Of a DNA stretch of 64,000 nucleotides, positions 10,964 to 20,852 are shown one piece after another; the first letter of the stretch is position 1; each line of letters starts with the position of its first letter. The DNA lies in the NCBI GenBank assembly GCA_964019165.1, contig OZ025276.1:8812005-8876004 (forward strand), written 5' to 3'. The DNA comes from Mastigias papua. Taxonomy: Eukaryota > Cnidaria > Scyphozoa > Rhizostomeae > Mastigiidae. The notes under the pieces were generated by a model. That model was not told the DNA's origin. It ran no database searches and saw only the letters and a program-made list of their open reading frames with translations. Both the position numbers and the translations under genes were made by a program.

Positions 10964-11215
10964 TCAGTTATTTGGCCTACTGTAAATATGCTTCATGACC
11001 CTTGATCCAACAGAAAAGGTAAACAGCTTTACATCATGTCCACATCCAGGCTTGCCGAGAGCTTTGTAGGGTCCCATTATAACATACATATGAAATTTTA
11101 AAGTTATTCCAGTCACCACAGAATCATTCCACGAACTATCAGGGGGCCTCTGAGGTTCGGGGCAAGGAGTAAGATCATCTCTCCCCCTCTTAGCCTCTCC
11201 ATCCACACCCGACAT
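10964..11215 (-). CDS. Open frame in the 3' flank of discoidin copy 2
   Basis: This is the same 83-codon frame as at 5047-5298, at the same distance from the discoidin stop. Its conservation here only reflects the recent duplication. It may be part of the discoidin 3' untranslated region. Confidence 0.25.
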   Translation of the reverse strand: MSGVDGEAKRGRDDLTPCPEPQRPPDSSWNDSVVTGITLKFHMYVIMGPYKALGKPGCGHDVKLFTFSVGSRVMKHIYSRPNN

Positions 11216-11378
11216 TTTAATTCTGATAAGGTACTCAAGAAAACGCAAAGAAAACTGCAAAAAATATCTTGTATTTACTGTATTTCTCAATTCTGCTTGA
11301 AAGTCAGACTTACTATTACGCTGGTGACTTCTGTATCTACTAAAGTCACTACCAATAGCTACTACAGAAAATTCAGAT

Positions 11379-11972
11379 TTATGTAAACAGTCCCCAATTA
11401 TACATTATCATAGAACTTTTTCTCCAACCTTCAGCTATCACCCGATAAAACTGGTATCGTCCTGGGTACATTGCTTGGACAATTTGACTGGGAAGAAATG
11501 GATATGTACCTGGTGAGTGCCATTTGTCGTTATTTCCTATAGCAACCATCTTCCAGCTACTACCGTCCATCGATCCCTCGAGAAAAAATTTCCACAATGG
11601 ACTGTGTAAACCACCAGCATACCCAGTTACAGCGAAAGCTCTCACATAATATGGCCTCTTCAGGTCAACACTGATGTACGCAATAAAGTTAGAATCAGAC
11701 TTCGTTTGAACTCCATAAGTAGCCACGTTAGTTGAAAAGAGCCATTGTCTTTCATCTGCTACATTCTTTCCATGGCCCCTTAGAGGTGGCGGATAAACAG
11801 TAAATGTGAAGTTATCTCGATCTCTCATGGTCAGGATGTTGCTTTCGGGATGTCCAACAGATAGCCGAGATTCCTGTCCTTGAGATATCTGAGATTTTTG
11901 TCCTTCAACGTGCAAAAGAGTTCTATAAAGCATTATTGCTAAAATCCAAGCCTTTACGAAATGCTTCAACAT
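11379..11972 (-). CDS. Secreted discoidin-like (F5/8 type C) protein, copy 2
   Basis: A single-exon frame of 197 residues from the ATG at 11972. It has the same signal peptide as copy 1, then a short repeated linker (QGQESRLSVG, extended by eight residues relative to copy 1), then the discoidin core with VDLKRPYYVRAFAVTGYAGG and EGSMDGSSWKMVAIGN. Substitutions against copy 1 cluster in a few places (for example LWKFF for LDDFF). The frame is intact, so the gene may be functional. Confidence 0.8.
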   Translation of the reverse strand: MLKHFVKAWILAIMLYRTLLHVEGQKSQISQGQESRLSVGHPESNILTMRDRDNFTFTVYPPPLRGHGKNVADERQWLFSTNVATYGVQTKSDSNFIAYISVDLKRPYYVRAFAVTGYAGGLHSPLWKFFLEGSMDGSSWKMVAIGNNDKWHSPGTYPFLPSQIVQAMYPGRYQFYRVIAEGWRKSSMIMYNWGLFT

Positions 11973-12614
11973 CTTCCTGGCACAAAATTCCACAGTCTGT
12001 CGTCTCGAGAATACAAGATAATGCAGATTGTTCGTACGTCTGTCCGTAAATGGAATCAGCGATTAACTGAACCGAGCCGCCTCAGTCTCTTGATAAAGGC
12101 TGGCTTCCAGTATGGCGAATACGCGACAATTGCTATAAAAAGGGTGTGATTTGACGTGCAGTCCCCTGCTTCTACCTGCTGGTTCCACTTGGCGAACAGC
12201 GCGATAAATGCTTAAGTTGAACAGCGAACTCTCCATGCGCCCAACTGGAGTGTTGAATTAAGTATAAGTTGGAAGAAAAAATCTGTGTAAAGGAGGTTCT
12301 CCACTAGACGATTATTGAGACGATCGTCACAGAGAGTTGCAACTACACATGCGCAGTTGCACCTGGCGCTTTTTTATAACGAAAGTTTTGACGATTTTCC
12401 ATGTGACGGAAAGTTACACCAGGTCTAACTTTTCGTCGTACGCTGTGCGATCGTCGAAACATAAGCCAATCAAATTGCAATATTCTCACAGCCACAATAC
12501 TTTGCTCATTTCAACATGGCTCCTTTGAACGGTGGAAGGTGTGATGCTCAGCTTGTTACTCCACAAGTTCTGCCTATTATTTCGACAATCGAAGTTGACA
12601 GTCAGTTACCAGAG

Positions 12615-12997
12615 GGCGGATGTTAACAAGACGTGATTCCGAATTTCCTCATAGTTTATACATCAAATTAATGAAAGCACTCATCATGAACATTAAGAAT
12701 ATGCAATGAAATTTGCGGGATTGCGTATGCGAGAGAAATTATAAAGGAAAACATTCAACGCTTTGCGTACAAACCCCTTATGACATGATAGTGCCTAAAA
12801 CCGGAAGTGTGATCACGTAGGCAGTAGAAATGACGATTCTTCCATATATTTCGTCGGTAAAGACACCATTGTATGTGAAACATACACAATCTAGGACTGA
12901 CCCAAACCCTGCGCTCCGCGACCCTGTCCCACGAGAAAATAAACAGCGTCGAGTTGGTTACAAGCAAATTGCATGTCACGTCTTGTTAACATCCGCC
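12615..12997. mobile_element. 383-bp MITE with 8-bp target duplication
   Basis: Perfect 22-bp terminal inverted repeats (starting GGCGGATGTTAACAAGACGT) enclose 339 bp of non-coding DNA. The flanks are identical 8-mers TACCAGAG at 12607-12614 and 12998-13005. Taking out the element plus one 8-mer makes the interrupted MADF reading frame continuous, which confirms the boundaries. An 8-bp duplication is typical of hAT, and also of P and some other superfamilies. The termini do not settle which. Confidence 0.9.
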
Positions 12998-13144
12998 TAC
13001 CAGAGTATGCTTTCGACAAGGAAACCTTTCTTCAAGCTTTACGAGAATATAAGTGTTTGTGGGATACTAGTGATCCCAACTACAAGAATCGGAATATGAA
13101 ACTGAATGCATGGCAGATATTGTCACCCTTATTCAATCAAGAAG

Positions 13145-14113
13145 GTAACTAGTACACTTTCTTAGAAATTCTCTTTTTACTCTCCTTTCATATTAGCTTG
13201 CCAGTCGGTAGTATTTCAAGAAATTTACAAATCGGTTCACAAACAAGGAAAAAGCCTGCTGCCTGTGTTTCCCAAAGTTGGCCTATCCCATAAATTTTGA
13301 AGTGTTGGTCATTTCAGCATGTCTTCCTGGGTCAAGGCCTATACCCACTGATTATGTATGACTTACTATGCAATTACCAGCATGACAGTAGAGAGATTAT
13401 TAGACTAACTACTGACAAGTGTACACCATTACACCAATACAAACCATTACAGTAACACAAACGTTTACATGGTCTATACGGACAGGGGAAGTCAGGATGA
13501 AAAGAGTCCTTTCACTTAGGTCAAGTGAAGTCACGGAAACCTGCAATGGTCAAGGGAAAATAACACTTTCGTAATGTAAATGAGGGAAAAATATCGTTTT
13601 TGATCAACACTAAAGTGCATGGAGGTAGGACCCGGGGGGTACAGGGGGTACGTGCCCCCCACTTTTCACAAATCTGTACGTAAAGTGCCCCTTTTCAGCT
13701 TACATAGTGCACTTTTTGCATGTGAGGGTGCCCCTATATGCATGTGCCCCCTCCACTTTTTGAATGCTTCCTACGTCCCTGTGAAGGTGTGTACTTTTCT
13801 CAGTTTGCATTTAAAATTTAACCTTGAAAATATAGGTTTTTACAAAAAAGCCAAAGAGAAGTGGTGCTTGTTAGTTAAAATTCAGGGAAATTTTTTTATC
13901 AAAAAGTTCATATAAACTCAGTTTTATTTCACAACAAAGTTAAAAGCCACGTACCAAAGTTAAAAGCCCTAGTCAAATGATGGAACATTTAACTGAACAT
14001 TTGGAAGCAGCAGAAATGTTGGATGAAATGTTGGGTAGCTTGATCAAATCGGATTTAGTTGAAGTCTTATTTCTGGCCTGAGATGTTGTTAATATCCCTT
14101 TTTATTTCTAGTT
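13145..14113 (+). other. Intron of the MADF gene
   Basis: Bounded by GTAACT and TTTCTAG. It contains a G/C-run segment around 13620-13790 (GGGGGGTACAGGGGGTACGT and CCCCCTCCAC blocks) that looks like another small repeat. No gene is seen. Confidence 0.6.
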
Positions 14114-14766
14114 CCGTTCCTGAAGAAAACATTTACGAATTTGAAAGATTCTTTAAAAAAGTGCCTGGAAAAAAGGAAGGCTATGACAAGATCAGGTGCT
14201 GCTGCAGCATGTCTACCTGTATGCACATATTTTGAAGTAATGCGTTTTCTTCACGAGAAAACTTCCAATTTGCCTACTCACAGCAATGTCGATATTTCAA
14301 TCCTAACATGTACGCCAGCGATGGAAGCTAGAAATTCAGAGGATCAACCTGTTTGTCTTTCACCCTATAATTCAAGCTCTTCGGCAACAGAAATTTCAGC
14401 AGCTCAAGGGTCTTCCATGTCGCCATTGTCAGTACCAGGGAGTTTGTCTTTTTCATCCCCATCCAATTCTGAAATGCCTTCAGTTGCAGACAATGCTTAG
14501 AAAAGATTAAAAGAAAAGGAACACCAGGCCAAAGATCAGATGACCAGTTTCTACAGCAAATGCAGCAAATGGATGATCGAATGATGAAGATGGTTGAAAA
14601 AAATCAGAAATTGGAAGATGATGAGTCAACTGTATTTTGCATGAGTCTCATACCAGTCCTTAGAGATTTCAACAAGAAAAAATTGAGATTAGCGAAAATT
14701 AGAATCCAACAACTGTTGTATGATATAGAGTTTGGAGATGATTAGCAATAATGATTTAGTATCACC

Positions 14767-15095
14767 TGTGGTGAATTGACTGATTCCCACAATATGTAAT
14801 CGCGTTTACTATGAGCTCTCGGTCAATCTCAATCACAGAATCCCAAGTCCCAAATTGACGGCAGAATAAACACACAAATATAGTATACCATTAAGCAATA
14901 GAACAACGAACATTAGATAAAATATGAAAAACCAGTGTATATGTGTAAGAAAATGAAAATGTCCCAAATACCGAGTCCCTTCTCTAGTTTGTTCTTCAGT
15001 CACGTCGCAAGTCACAGATAGATCTCTCTCCGCCCTTCTCCTGTCTAAAACTAAAGCTACTCCACAGCGTCCAGCAAAGCAATAAATCTCCCACA
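14767..15095 (-). repeat. BEL/Pao 3' LTR
   Basis: A 329-bp direct repeat, identical as far as I can read to 20486-20814, with TGTGG...CCACA ends. On the - strand the purine-rich tract AAATAGGGGGAG, which primes plus-strand synthesis, lies close to its inner edge (about 15098-15109). The target duplication CACC lies at 14763-14766. Confidence 0.9.
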
Positions 15096-15135
15096 CACTC
15101 CCCCTATTTGACCCCAAAGGGCGTCAAATATAAAG

Positions 15136-18100
15136 TCAAAGTTCTTCATTAAGTTCGTAATTGCAAATTTCGTGAATGTTCTTGATTGCATCATCTGCTG
15201 CTCGTCTCTTTGGTCTGAACTCTTTTGCATTTGCGTTTAGCCTCGGCTCTGCACATTCCCCTGTATTACAGCTCAGTTCTAATGGATACAAAAACTGTAT
15301 TGGCCTTTCCAGCTCTCCGTTAGCAGTAAGAACCTTGACCACTCTTACAACTCCGTCCCTGCCTTGGATCATATCTGTTACTTTACCAATTTTCCATCTA
15401 GCCCGGTTCTTTTCCTCTCCCTTTATCATTACAATGTCTCCTCTCTTGAGGTCTGCTTGCTTCGCAGGGTGTTTAAGGTTATGTCTCTCACGAAGTGCTC
15501 TGACATACTCTGATCTCCACCTCTTCCTAAGTGCTTCTTTGCAGCGCAATAGGTACTTCGCTCTGTTTCTCAGGTCTTTACTTTCCCTTGAAGATGGTTC
15601 TTCTTCTGGGGTGTAGATAGATTTGCCATGTATCAGCATGTTCGGTGTAAGAACTGGCAATTCAATGTCATCCTCGCAATATGATAGAGGGCGATTGTTG
15701 ATCACAAGTTGTATGTCTATCAATATCTCTTCCATTTCCGTAAATGTAACTTTGGCTGATCCCACAGTTTTATACAGTGCACCTTTAACAATACTGATCA
15801 TGCGCTCGAATAGTCCTCCCCACCAGCTTGCTCGACTTAGGTTGAACTGCCATTTCATCACGTTTTCTGCTAGGTAATCTTGCAACCTTTCATCTCTTTG
15901 GATCTTACTGATCCACTTTGAAGCAGCTACAAACGTCTTCCCATTATCTGAAATTATCTTTTTAGGCTTCCCTCTGACAGCAATGAATCTCTTCAAACTT
16001 CTTAGGAAATCCCCAGTCGTCATACTCGGCAAAAACTCTATGTGTACTGCACGTGTCCAGCTGCAAGTATACAATATTATATACCCTTTCCGATCACTTT
16101 TTCCTTTTCCACGATACATGATAGGTCCAGCAAAATCTACACCGACCACATCAAAAGGTAGTGTTCCCTCTGTTCTCTCCTTTGGAAGATTTCCCTGGGG
16201 TGGAGTAGGGCAGGCAGTGGTATGAAACCGTTTGCAACCATGGCAAGCCTTTATGATTCTTTTCACAATGCTTCTAAGCTTGGGAATCCAGAAATAGTCC
16301 CGCACCTTTGCCATTGTCAGTGCTACTCCCCCATGCAAGGTTTGCAAATGAGCTTGCTCTACTAATTTTGCACTTATGTTGTTTCTAAAAGGCAAGTAGA
16401 TAGGATAGTCTCCTTGAATTCTGCCTTTGCAGATGAGAATATCGTTGTCATTCCTTCCTAAGTTGAGCCTCTCAGAATCTCGTTTGAAACTCTCAGTATC
16501 TTGAACATCCGATTGTGCTCTCTTTATCAAAAGGAACTTAGTCTCTATTGTCTCATCGGTTGTGAGTGGGCCTTGGCTTGATTTTCTACGACAGTTGTTA
16601 ATGAATCTTTTCATCCATGATAGAATCCTAACAGCTTTCCAGAATGATTTCTTTTCAACTAAATTGTCAATCTCGTCACTTTCCCTCTCTACATTAACGT
16701 GCATAATTTCTTTAAGTAACTTTCTTTCATTCTCTGACTCCTCTGATGCTTTGATTGGAATCTCTGGCGGCCAATTCTCTTGTTTCCTTAACCAAGCTGG
16801 ACCTTCCTTCCACTTGGCATTTTCTTGCAACTTTAAAGCCCCTCTGCTTCCAATGTCTGCTGGATTTTCGCCTGTGGAAACATACCTCCAGTTGTCTTGA
16901 TGTTGTTTGATTTTTCTCACCCTATTAGTAACAAATTGCTTGTATGCTCCACCCCCTAAGATCCAGTAAAGGCAGACAGTTGAATCAGTCCAAGCTTGCT
17001 TACACACAATATTCAAGCCTTCTAAAGCTTCTGCAGTATTTAATAATAAATTGCTGAGCATATGGCAACTAACAAGTTCTAATCTCGGTATTGTTAGATC
17101 TCTTTTGCTCAACCTTGATTTAGCAACCAGTATATGTTGATTAACATCACTTCCTTGTCTGACGATTGCATAGATGACAGCAGCGCAGCCATTTAAGCTT
17201 GCGTCTGCAAACCCATGAAGTTCAATGCCAGTTATATCACTCTTCCTCAAAGGAATAGATCTTGGTATCTTAACTTCAGTTGGAAGATTTCTTGTCCAAT
17301 TTTGCCAACGTTTAAGTAAATCATCAGGAAGATTTCCATCCCAAGAAAGCTTTCTATCACATATATCTCTGAAAAGGATCTTTGCTGTAAGAAGAATGGG
17401 TGAAACTATCCCTAATGGATCGTAAACCTTTGCAATGGTGCGCAAAACTGTTCTCTTTGTAGATATTTCTTCATGTTGTGGAATCGTAACAACAAGAGTG
17501 TCTTCATCTTTGTTCCATCCAACTCCTAACAGTTTCACTTCAGTTTGTTTAGTTCCCAGACTTTCCTTTGCAAAACTTGTTTCATCCTTGTTTTGGAACT
17601 CTCCTTCAAGTTCTTTCGCATTTGAATGCCATTTATGAAGAGTGAATCCACCCTCCTTAAAGATTGCAACTGCATTATCTTTCAACTGCTTTGTCTCTTC
17701 TACTGAGATGGCTCCTAGACTGATATCATCCACATAGATTCCCTCTCTAAGCTCTCTCACACAATCAGGGTACTTTGTAGTAAATTTTGCAAAATGTTGC
17801 TCTAAAGTACCACCCAATAGAAATGGGCTTGCACTCAATCCGAATAAGACTCTTGTGAATCTGTAAATCATTGGTCCTTTGCTTTGTAGGTTATCAATCC
17901 AAATGAATCTAAGTGCATCGCGTTCTGCTTTCCGAATTTGTATCTGCAGGAATGCCTGTTTCACATCCCCGGCAAGAAATACTGGTTTGAATCTCGTTCT
18001 CAACAGTATATTCATGATCTTTCTTTGGAGTGGTGGCCCAGTTTCCAAACACTCATTCAGAGATGGCGATGACTCGTCGGCCTTTGCAGATGCATCATAC

Positions 18101-20394
18101 ACGATGCGAAGCTTTGTTGTCTCTGCATTCTCTCTTAAAATGGCTCTGTGTGGTATATAGTGCTCTATATTACCTTCCAATGATTCCGGTGCTTTCTCTA
18201 CAATTCCTTCATTCAGTTGGTTCTGTATGATCTCGTGATAGTTTGCTAACATCTCTGGGTTTGATTCTAGTTTCCGCACAAGACTGTTAAACCTTCCTTT
18301 CGCAACCTTATAATTCGTAGGCAGTGCTGGATGCCCAGCCTTCCAGGGAAGAGATGTCTGATACTTCCCGTCACTTCCTTGAGTCAATTGTTCTTTAAAC
18401 TCCTCATATACTGTTCCTTGATCACCTTCAGGCTTGTCTTCCAGTCCTAAAACGTCAAGACTGCATAATTGCATATAATCCTCTGTCGAACTTCTGGCTA
18501 ACATTAGAGTAGATGACAAATGCCCTTGTCCAGGGGACATGATGACCCATCCAAATTTCGTTTTTTCCGCCACTGGTTGGCCTAAGTCTCCAATTCTGGC
18601 AGCTGTAGATGTTTTGATTAATGCAAAGTCACTTGCTCCCAGTATTGCATGGATTGGCAATGATTCCTTCTTGTCTATATCATTCATCTTAACTCCTCGT
18701 AGGTGTGGATTTTCCTCAATAACAGCAGAATAATGGGGGTTGGGTAGCATTAGTAGTACATCCTTATCAACTCCATTCACCTCAGTTCTAATACTGAATT
18801 TTCCATCAATGTCGCTCAAGCTTACATCATATACATCGATCTTCTTGACTGTTTTTTGGAGCATCATCTCAATAGACTTGCATTCTTGTCTCACTGGTGG
18901 TTTATTAATTATTGAACTAAGCCTCGTAGAAATATATGAACTGCTTGATCCAGTATCTAATAACGCTCTGCATGAAACTCCATCAACTTGGAGAATGACA
19001 ACAGGATGAATTACAGCTCTTTGATTTGTTGCTGTTAATAGCGGAGCACTTTGCCTTCCGTCGCATATAGAAGTATGGTGCCTTTTCTGACAGTATTGGC
19101 AGCTAATTCGACTTCTACAATCATTTGCACGGTGTTTTCCTCCAGTGCAGTTAAAGCATAGCTTCTTGTTACTGAGGATTTTCCTTCGCTCATCCACAGA
19201 TCTCACAACTGTACAGTCTGTAGCTTTATGTTCAGGGTTTTCACAGTAGATGCACTGTCTCAACTTTGGCACTTCTTTAACCACGTAGTTTTTCTCATGC
19301 CTGTACTGATCTCTAGGAGATGACTTGATTTGTTTCTCTCCAACCTGCAAAGGGTTTCTATCAATCCATTCTCTAAGAGCTTCCAATAGCTGGTTAAAAT
19401 CCCATTCCTTCCATTTAGGATCAGTCCTTGTCAAATCTGCTCTTATCCCGTCTAATTTGTCAAGAGTCATTCGCACATTTCCCTTGACTTCATTCAACTT
19501 CCCTAAAGTTTCTAGTGCTTGTACATTGCATAACAGTTGGTCATAAAAGTCGTGAATTTTTGGCCTAGATGTTCCAGAAATGATTGGCAGCGTCATTATT
19601 TGCTGTATATGTGCATTTATGACTTCTGAGGTGTCTCCATATCTTTGGACCAGTATTTCCTTAGCTTTGTTATAGCCTTCACTATTGGGGGGCAACTTAT
19701 CGATAATTACCTTCACCTTTGGTACGACAAACTCTTTGAGGTAGGAAAATTTTGCTTCTGGTTTGATTGTGCTTTGATCAATTTGTGTCTCAAATATCCC
19801 CCAGAATCTAACCCAGTCAAGGTGGGTGCCTTGGAACTTTGAGATGTGTAAATCTGGTAGTTTTGAATTAATTTTGGACTTTTCAGCTAACAGTAACTTT
19901 TTCTGTTCTAATTCTAAGGTAAACTTTTCCTTCCTCATTTGCTTACCTCTTTCGGCTTCCTGTTCCTCTTTTACCTGGTTTTTTCTCATTTCTGTTTCGA
20001 AGTCAAGCTTCTGCTTCCGTTCCATTTCTACTTTCCTGTTTTCCTCCTCTGTAATTCTTAGATTTAATTTCTCTATAGCATTCTCAAATGGTTTTAAGCC
20101 CCCCTCTGTCTCAGCTGTCCAGTTGTCAATCAATTCCTCGCTCTCGTCTTGATCTAAGTACAGCCCATGAATATCACGGATCAAATCGTAAACCTCTTCC
20201 AATTTTGTTTTCAAATGCGAGTATTGACGTTGCATCTTATCCATTTTCCCCGCAGATATTATGCCTTCTGACGTTTTATTAAAATAGTTAAGCTTTCTTG
20301 TCAGCGAGTTTAACAATGTCTGTTTCCTGTCCAGTTCCGCCTTTGTCTCGTCGGTCTCTACTTGCGATGTATTTCTCCTACCTTTTGTTGCCAT
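15136..20394 (-). CDS. BEL/Pao gag-pol polyprotein
   Basis: A 1752-residue intact frame. The N-terminal 170 residues are a charged coiled coil. The Gag-like DUF1759 region follows (FQGTHLDWVRFWGIFETQ), then CCHC knuckles near residues 380-435 (CIYCENPEHKATDC, CFNCTGGKHRANDC). The aspartic protease has ALLDTGSSSSYIS near 478. In the RT, motif A is DVKQAFLQIQI, and the YVDD box (YVDDISLGA) is near 889. Next come an RNase H-like ELHGFADASLNGCAAVIY segment and the integrase zinc region (HLQTLHGGVA...CHGCKRFH, near 1350-1390). The integrase core has GVDFAGP near 1421 and the ISDNGKTF block. A Pao-type C-terminal domain with LKRGDIVMIKGE closes the protein. All catalytic signatures are present, so the element may be autonomous. 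Confidence 0.95.
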   Translation of the reverse strand: MATKGRRNTSQVETDETKAELDRKQTLLNSLTRKLNYFNKTSEGIISAGKMDKMQRQYSHLKTKLEEVYDLIRDIHGLYLDQDESEELIDNWTAETEGGLKPFENAIEKLNLRITEEENRKVEMERKQKLDFETEMRKNQVKEEQEAERGKQMRKEKFTLELEQKKLLLAEKSKINSKLPDLHISKFQGTHLDWVRFWGIFETQIDQSTIKPEAKFSYLKEFVVPKVKVIIDKLPPNSEGYNKAKEILVQRYGDTSEVINAHIQQIMTLPIISGTSRPKIHDFYDQLLCNVQALETLGKLNEVKGNVRMTLDKLDGIRADLTRTDPKWKEWDFNQLLEALREWIDRNPLQVGEKQIKSSPRDQYRHEKNYVVKEVPKLRQCIYCENPEHKATDCTVVRSVDERRKILSNKKLCFNCTGGKHRANDCRSRISCQYCQKRHHTSICDGRQSAPLLTATNQRAVIHPVVILQVDGVSCRALLDTGSSSSYISTRLSSIINKPPVRQECKSIEMMLQKTVKKIDVYDVSLSDIDGKFSIRTEVNGVDKDVLLMLPNPHYSAVIEENPHLRGVKMNDIDKKESLPIHAILGASDFALIKTSTAARIGDLGQPVAEKTKFGWVIMSPGQGHLSSTLMLARSSTEDYMQLCSLDVLGLEDKPEGDQGTVYEEFKEQLTQGSDGKYQTSLPWKAGHPALPTNYKVAKGRFNSLVRKLESNPEMLANYHEIIQNQLNEGIVEKAPESLEGNIEHYIPHRAILRENAETTKLRIVYDASAKADESSPSLNECLETGPPLQRKIMNILLRTRFKPVFLAGDVKQAFLQIQIRKAERDALRFIWIDNLQSKGPMIYRFTRVLFGLSASPFLLGGTLEQHFAKFTTKYPDCVRELREGIYVDDISLGAISVEETKQLKDNAVAIFKEGGFTLHKWHSNAKELEGEFQNKDETSFAKESLGTKQTEVKLLGVGWNKDEDTLVVTIPQHEEISTKRTVLRTIAKVYDPLGIVSPILLTAKILFRDICDRKLSWDGNLPDDLLKRWQNWTRNLPTEVKIPRSIPLRKSDITGIELHGFADASLNGCAAVIYAIVRQGSDVNQHILVAKSRLSKRDLTIPRLELVSCHMLSNLLLNTAEALEGLNIVCKQAWTDSTVCLYWILGGGAYKQFVTNRVRKIKQHQDNWRYVSTGENPADIGSRGALKLQENAKWKEGPAWLRKQENWPPEIPIKASEESENERKLLKEIMHVNVERESDEIDNLVEKKSFWKAVRILSWMKRFINNCRRKSSQGPLTTDETIETKFLLIKRAQSDVQDTESFKRDSERLNLGRNDNDILICKGRIQGDYPIYLPFRNNISAKLVEQAHLQTLHGGVALTMAKVRDYFWIPKLRSIVKRIIKACHGCKRFHTTACPTPPQGNLPKERTEGTLPFDVVGVDFAGPIMYRGKGKSDRKGYIILYTCSWTRAVHIEFLPSMTTGDFLRSLKRFIAVRGKPKKIISDNGKTFVAASKWISKIQRDERLQDYLAENVMKWQFNLSRASWWGGLFERMISIVKGALYKTVGSAKVTFTEMEEILIDIQLVINNRPLSYCEDDIELPVLTPNMLIHGKSIYTPEEEPSSRESKDLRNRAKYLLRCKEALRKRWRSEYVRALRERHNLKHPAKQADLKRGDIVMIKGEEKNRARWKIGKVTDMIQGRDGVVRVVKVLTANGELERPIQFLYPLELSCNTGECAEPRLNANAKEFRPKRRAADDAIKNIHEICNYELNEEL

Positions 20395-20485
20395 TATTGA
20401 TGAACACGATTCACTAGTTGGGTGTATTTCGTACTGATATCACATAAATGAACACATTAAGATTGTCCCGTCGGAGGTGCCACTT

Positions 20486-20814
20486 TGTGGTGAATTGACT
20501 GATTCCCACAATATGTAATCGCGTTTACTATGAGCTCTCGGTCAATCTCAATCACAGAATCCCAAGTCCCAAATTGACGGCAGAATAAACACACAAATAT
20601 AGTATACCATTAAGCAATAGAACAACGAACATTAGATAAAATATGAAAAACCAGTGTATATGTGTAAGAAAATGAAAATGTCCCAAATACCGAGTCCCTT
20701 CTCTAGTTTGTTCTTCAGTCACGTCGCAAGTCACAGATAGATCTCTCTCCGCCCTTCTCCTGTCTAAAACTAAAGCTACTCCACAGCGTCCAGCAAAGCA
20801 ATAAATCTCCCACA
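20486..20814 (-). repeat. BEL/Pao 5' LTR
   Basis: Identical partner of 14767-15095. Transcription of the element would start inside it, toward lower coordinates. It is followed on the - strand by the primer-binding-like sequence at about 20470-20485 and then by the polyprotein ATG at 20394. Confidence 0.9.
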
Positions 20815-20852
20815 CACCAAACTATAAGCAAAATAACTAGCAGCATAATTGT

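Larger units (their letters stand above)
10899..12291. repeat. Discoidin gene unit, duplicated copy 2
   Basis: Near-identical partner of 4982-6350 in the same orientation. It ends at TCTGTGTAA, after which the sequence is unrelated to copy 1. Confidence 0.9.
12516..14745 (+). pseudogene. PIF/Harbinger accessory MADF-BESS protein gene, disrupted
   Basis: Exon 1 starts at the ATG at 12516. After removal of the MITE at 12615-12997 and one copy of its target duplication, the frame runs on into a MADF domain (ETFLQALREYKCLWDTSDPN, then YKNRNMKLNAWQILSPLF) up to the donor GAAG|GTAACT at 13144. A 969-bp intron ends at TTCTAG (14113). Exon 2 gives LKKCLEKRK, a serine-rich linker, and near the end FCMSLIPVLRDFNKKKLRL, a BESS-like motif, with the stop at 14745. 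The linker and BESS parts lie in different frames (shift near 14490), a second lesion. MADF/Myb-like partners of Harbinger transposases help bind the element ends (family knowledge). The gene converges on the transposase at 20853-22015, and about 55 bp would separate the two stops without the BEL insertion. Confidence 0.75.
14767..20814 (-). mobile_element. Complete BEL/Pao LTR retrotransposon
   Basis: Two identical 329-bp LTRs flank a single intact polyprotein frame on the - strand. CACC is duplicated at 14763-14766 and 20815-20818. A primer-binding-like TGGCACCTCCGACGGG follows the 5' LTR. Identical LTRs plus an uninterrupted 5.3-kb frame indicate a very recent insertion. It landed in the short gap between the two convergent Harbinger genes. 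Confidence 0.92.

Noticed and set aside
15176..20282. Many + strand open frames over the BEL element
   Set aside because: They are antisense shadows of the polyprotein with no independent support.
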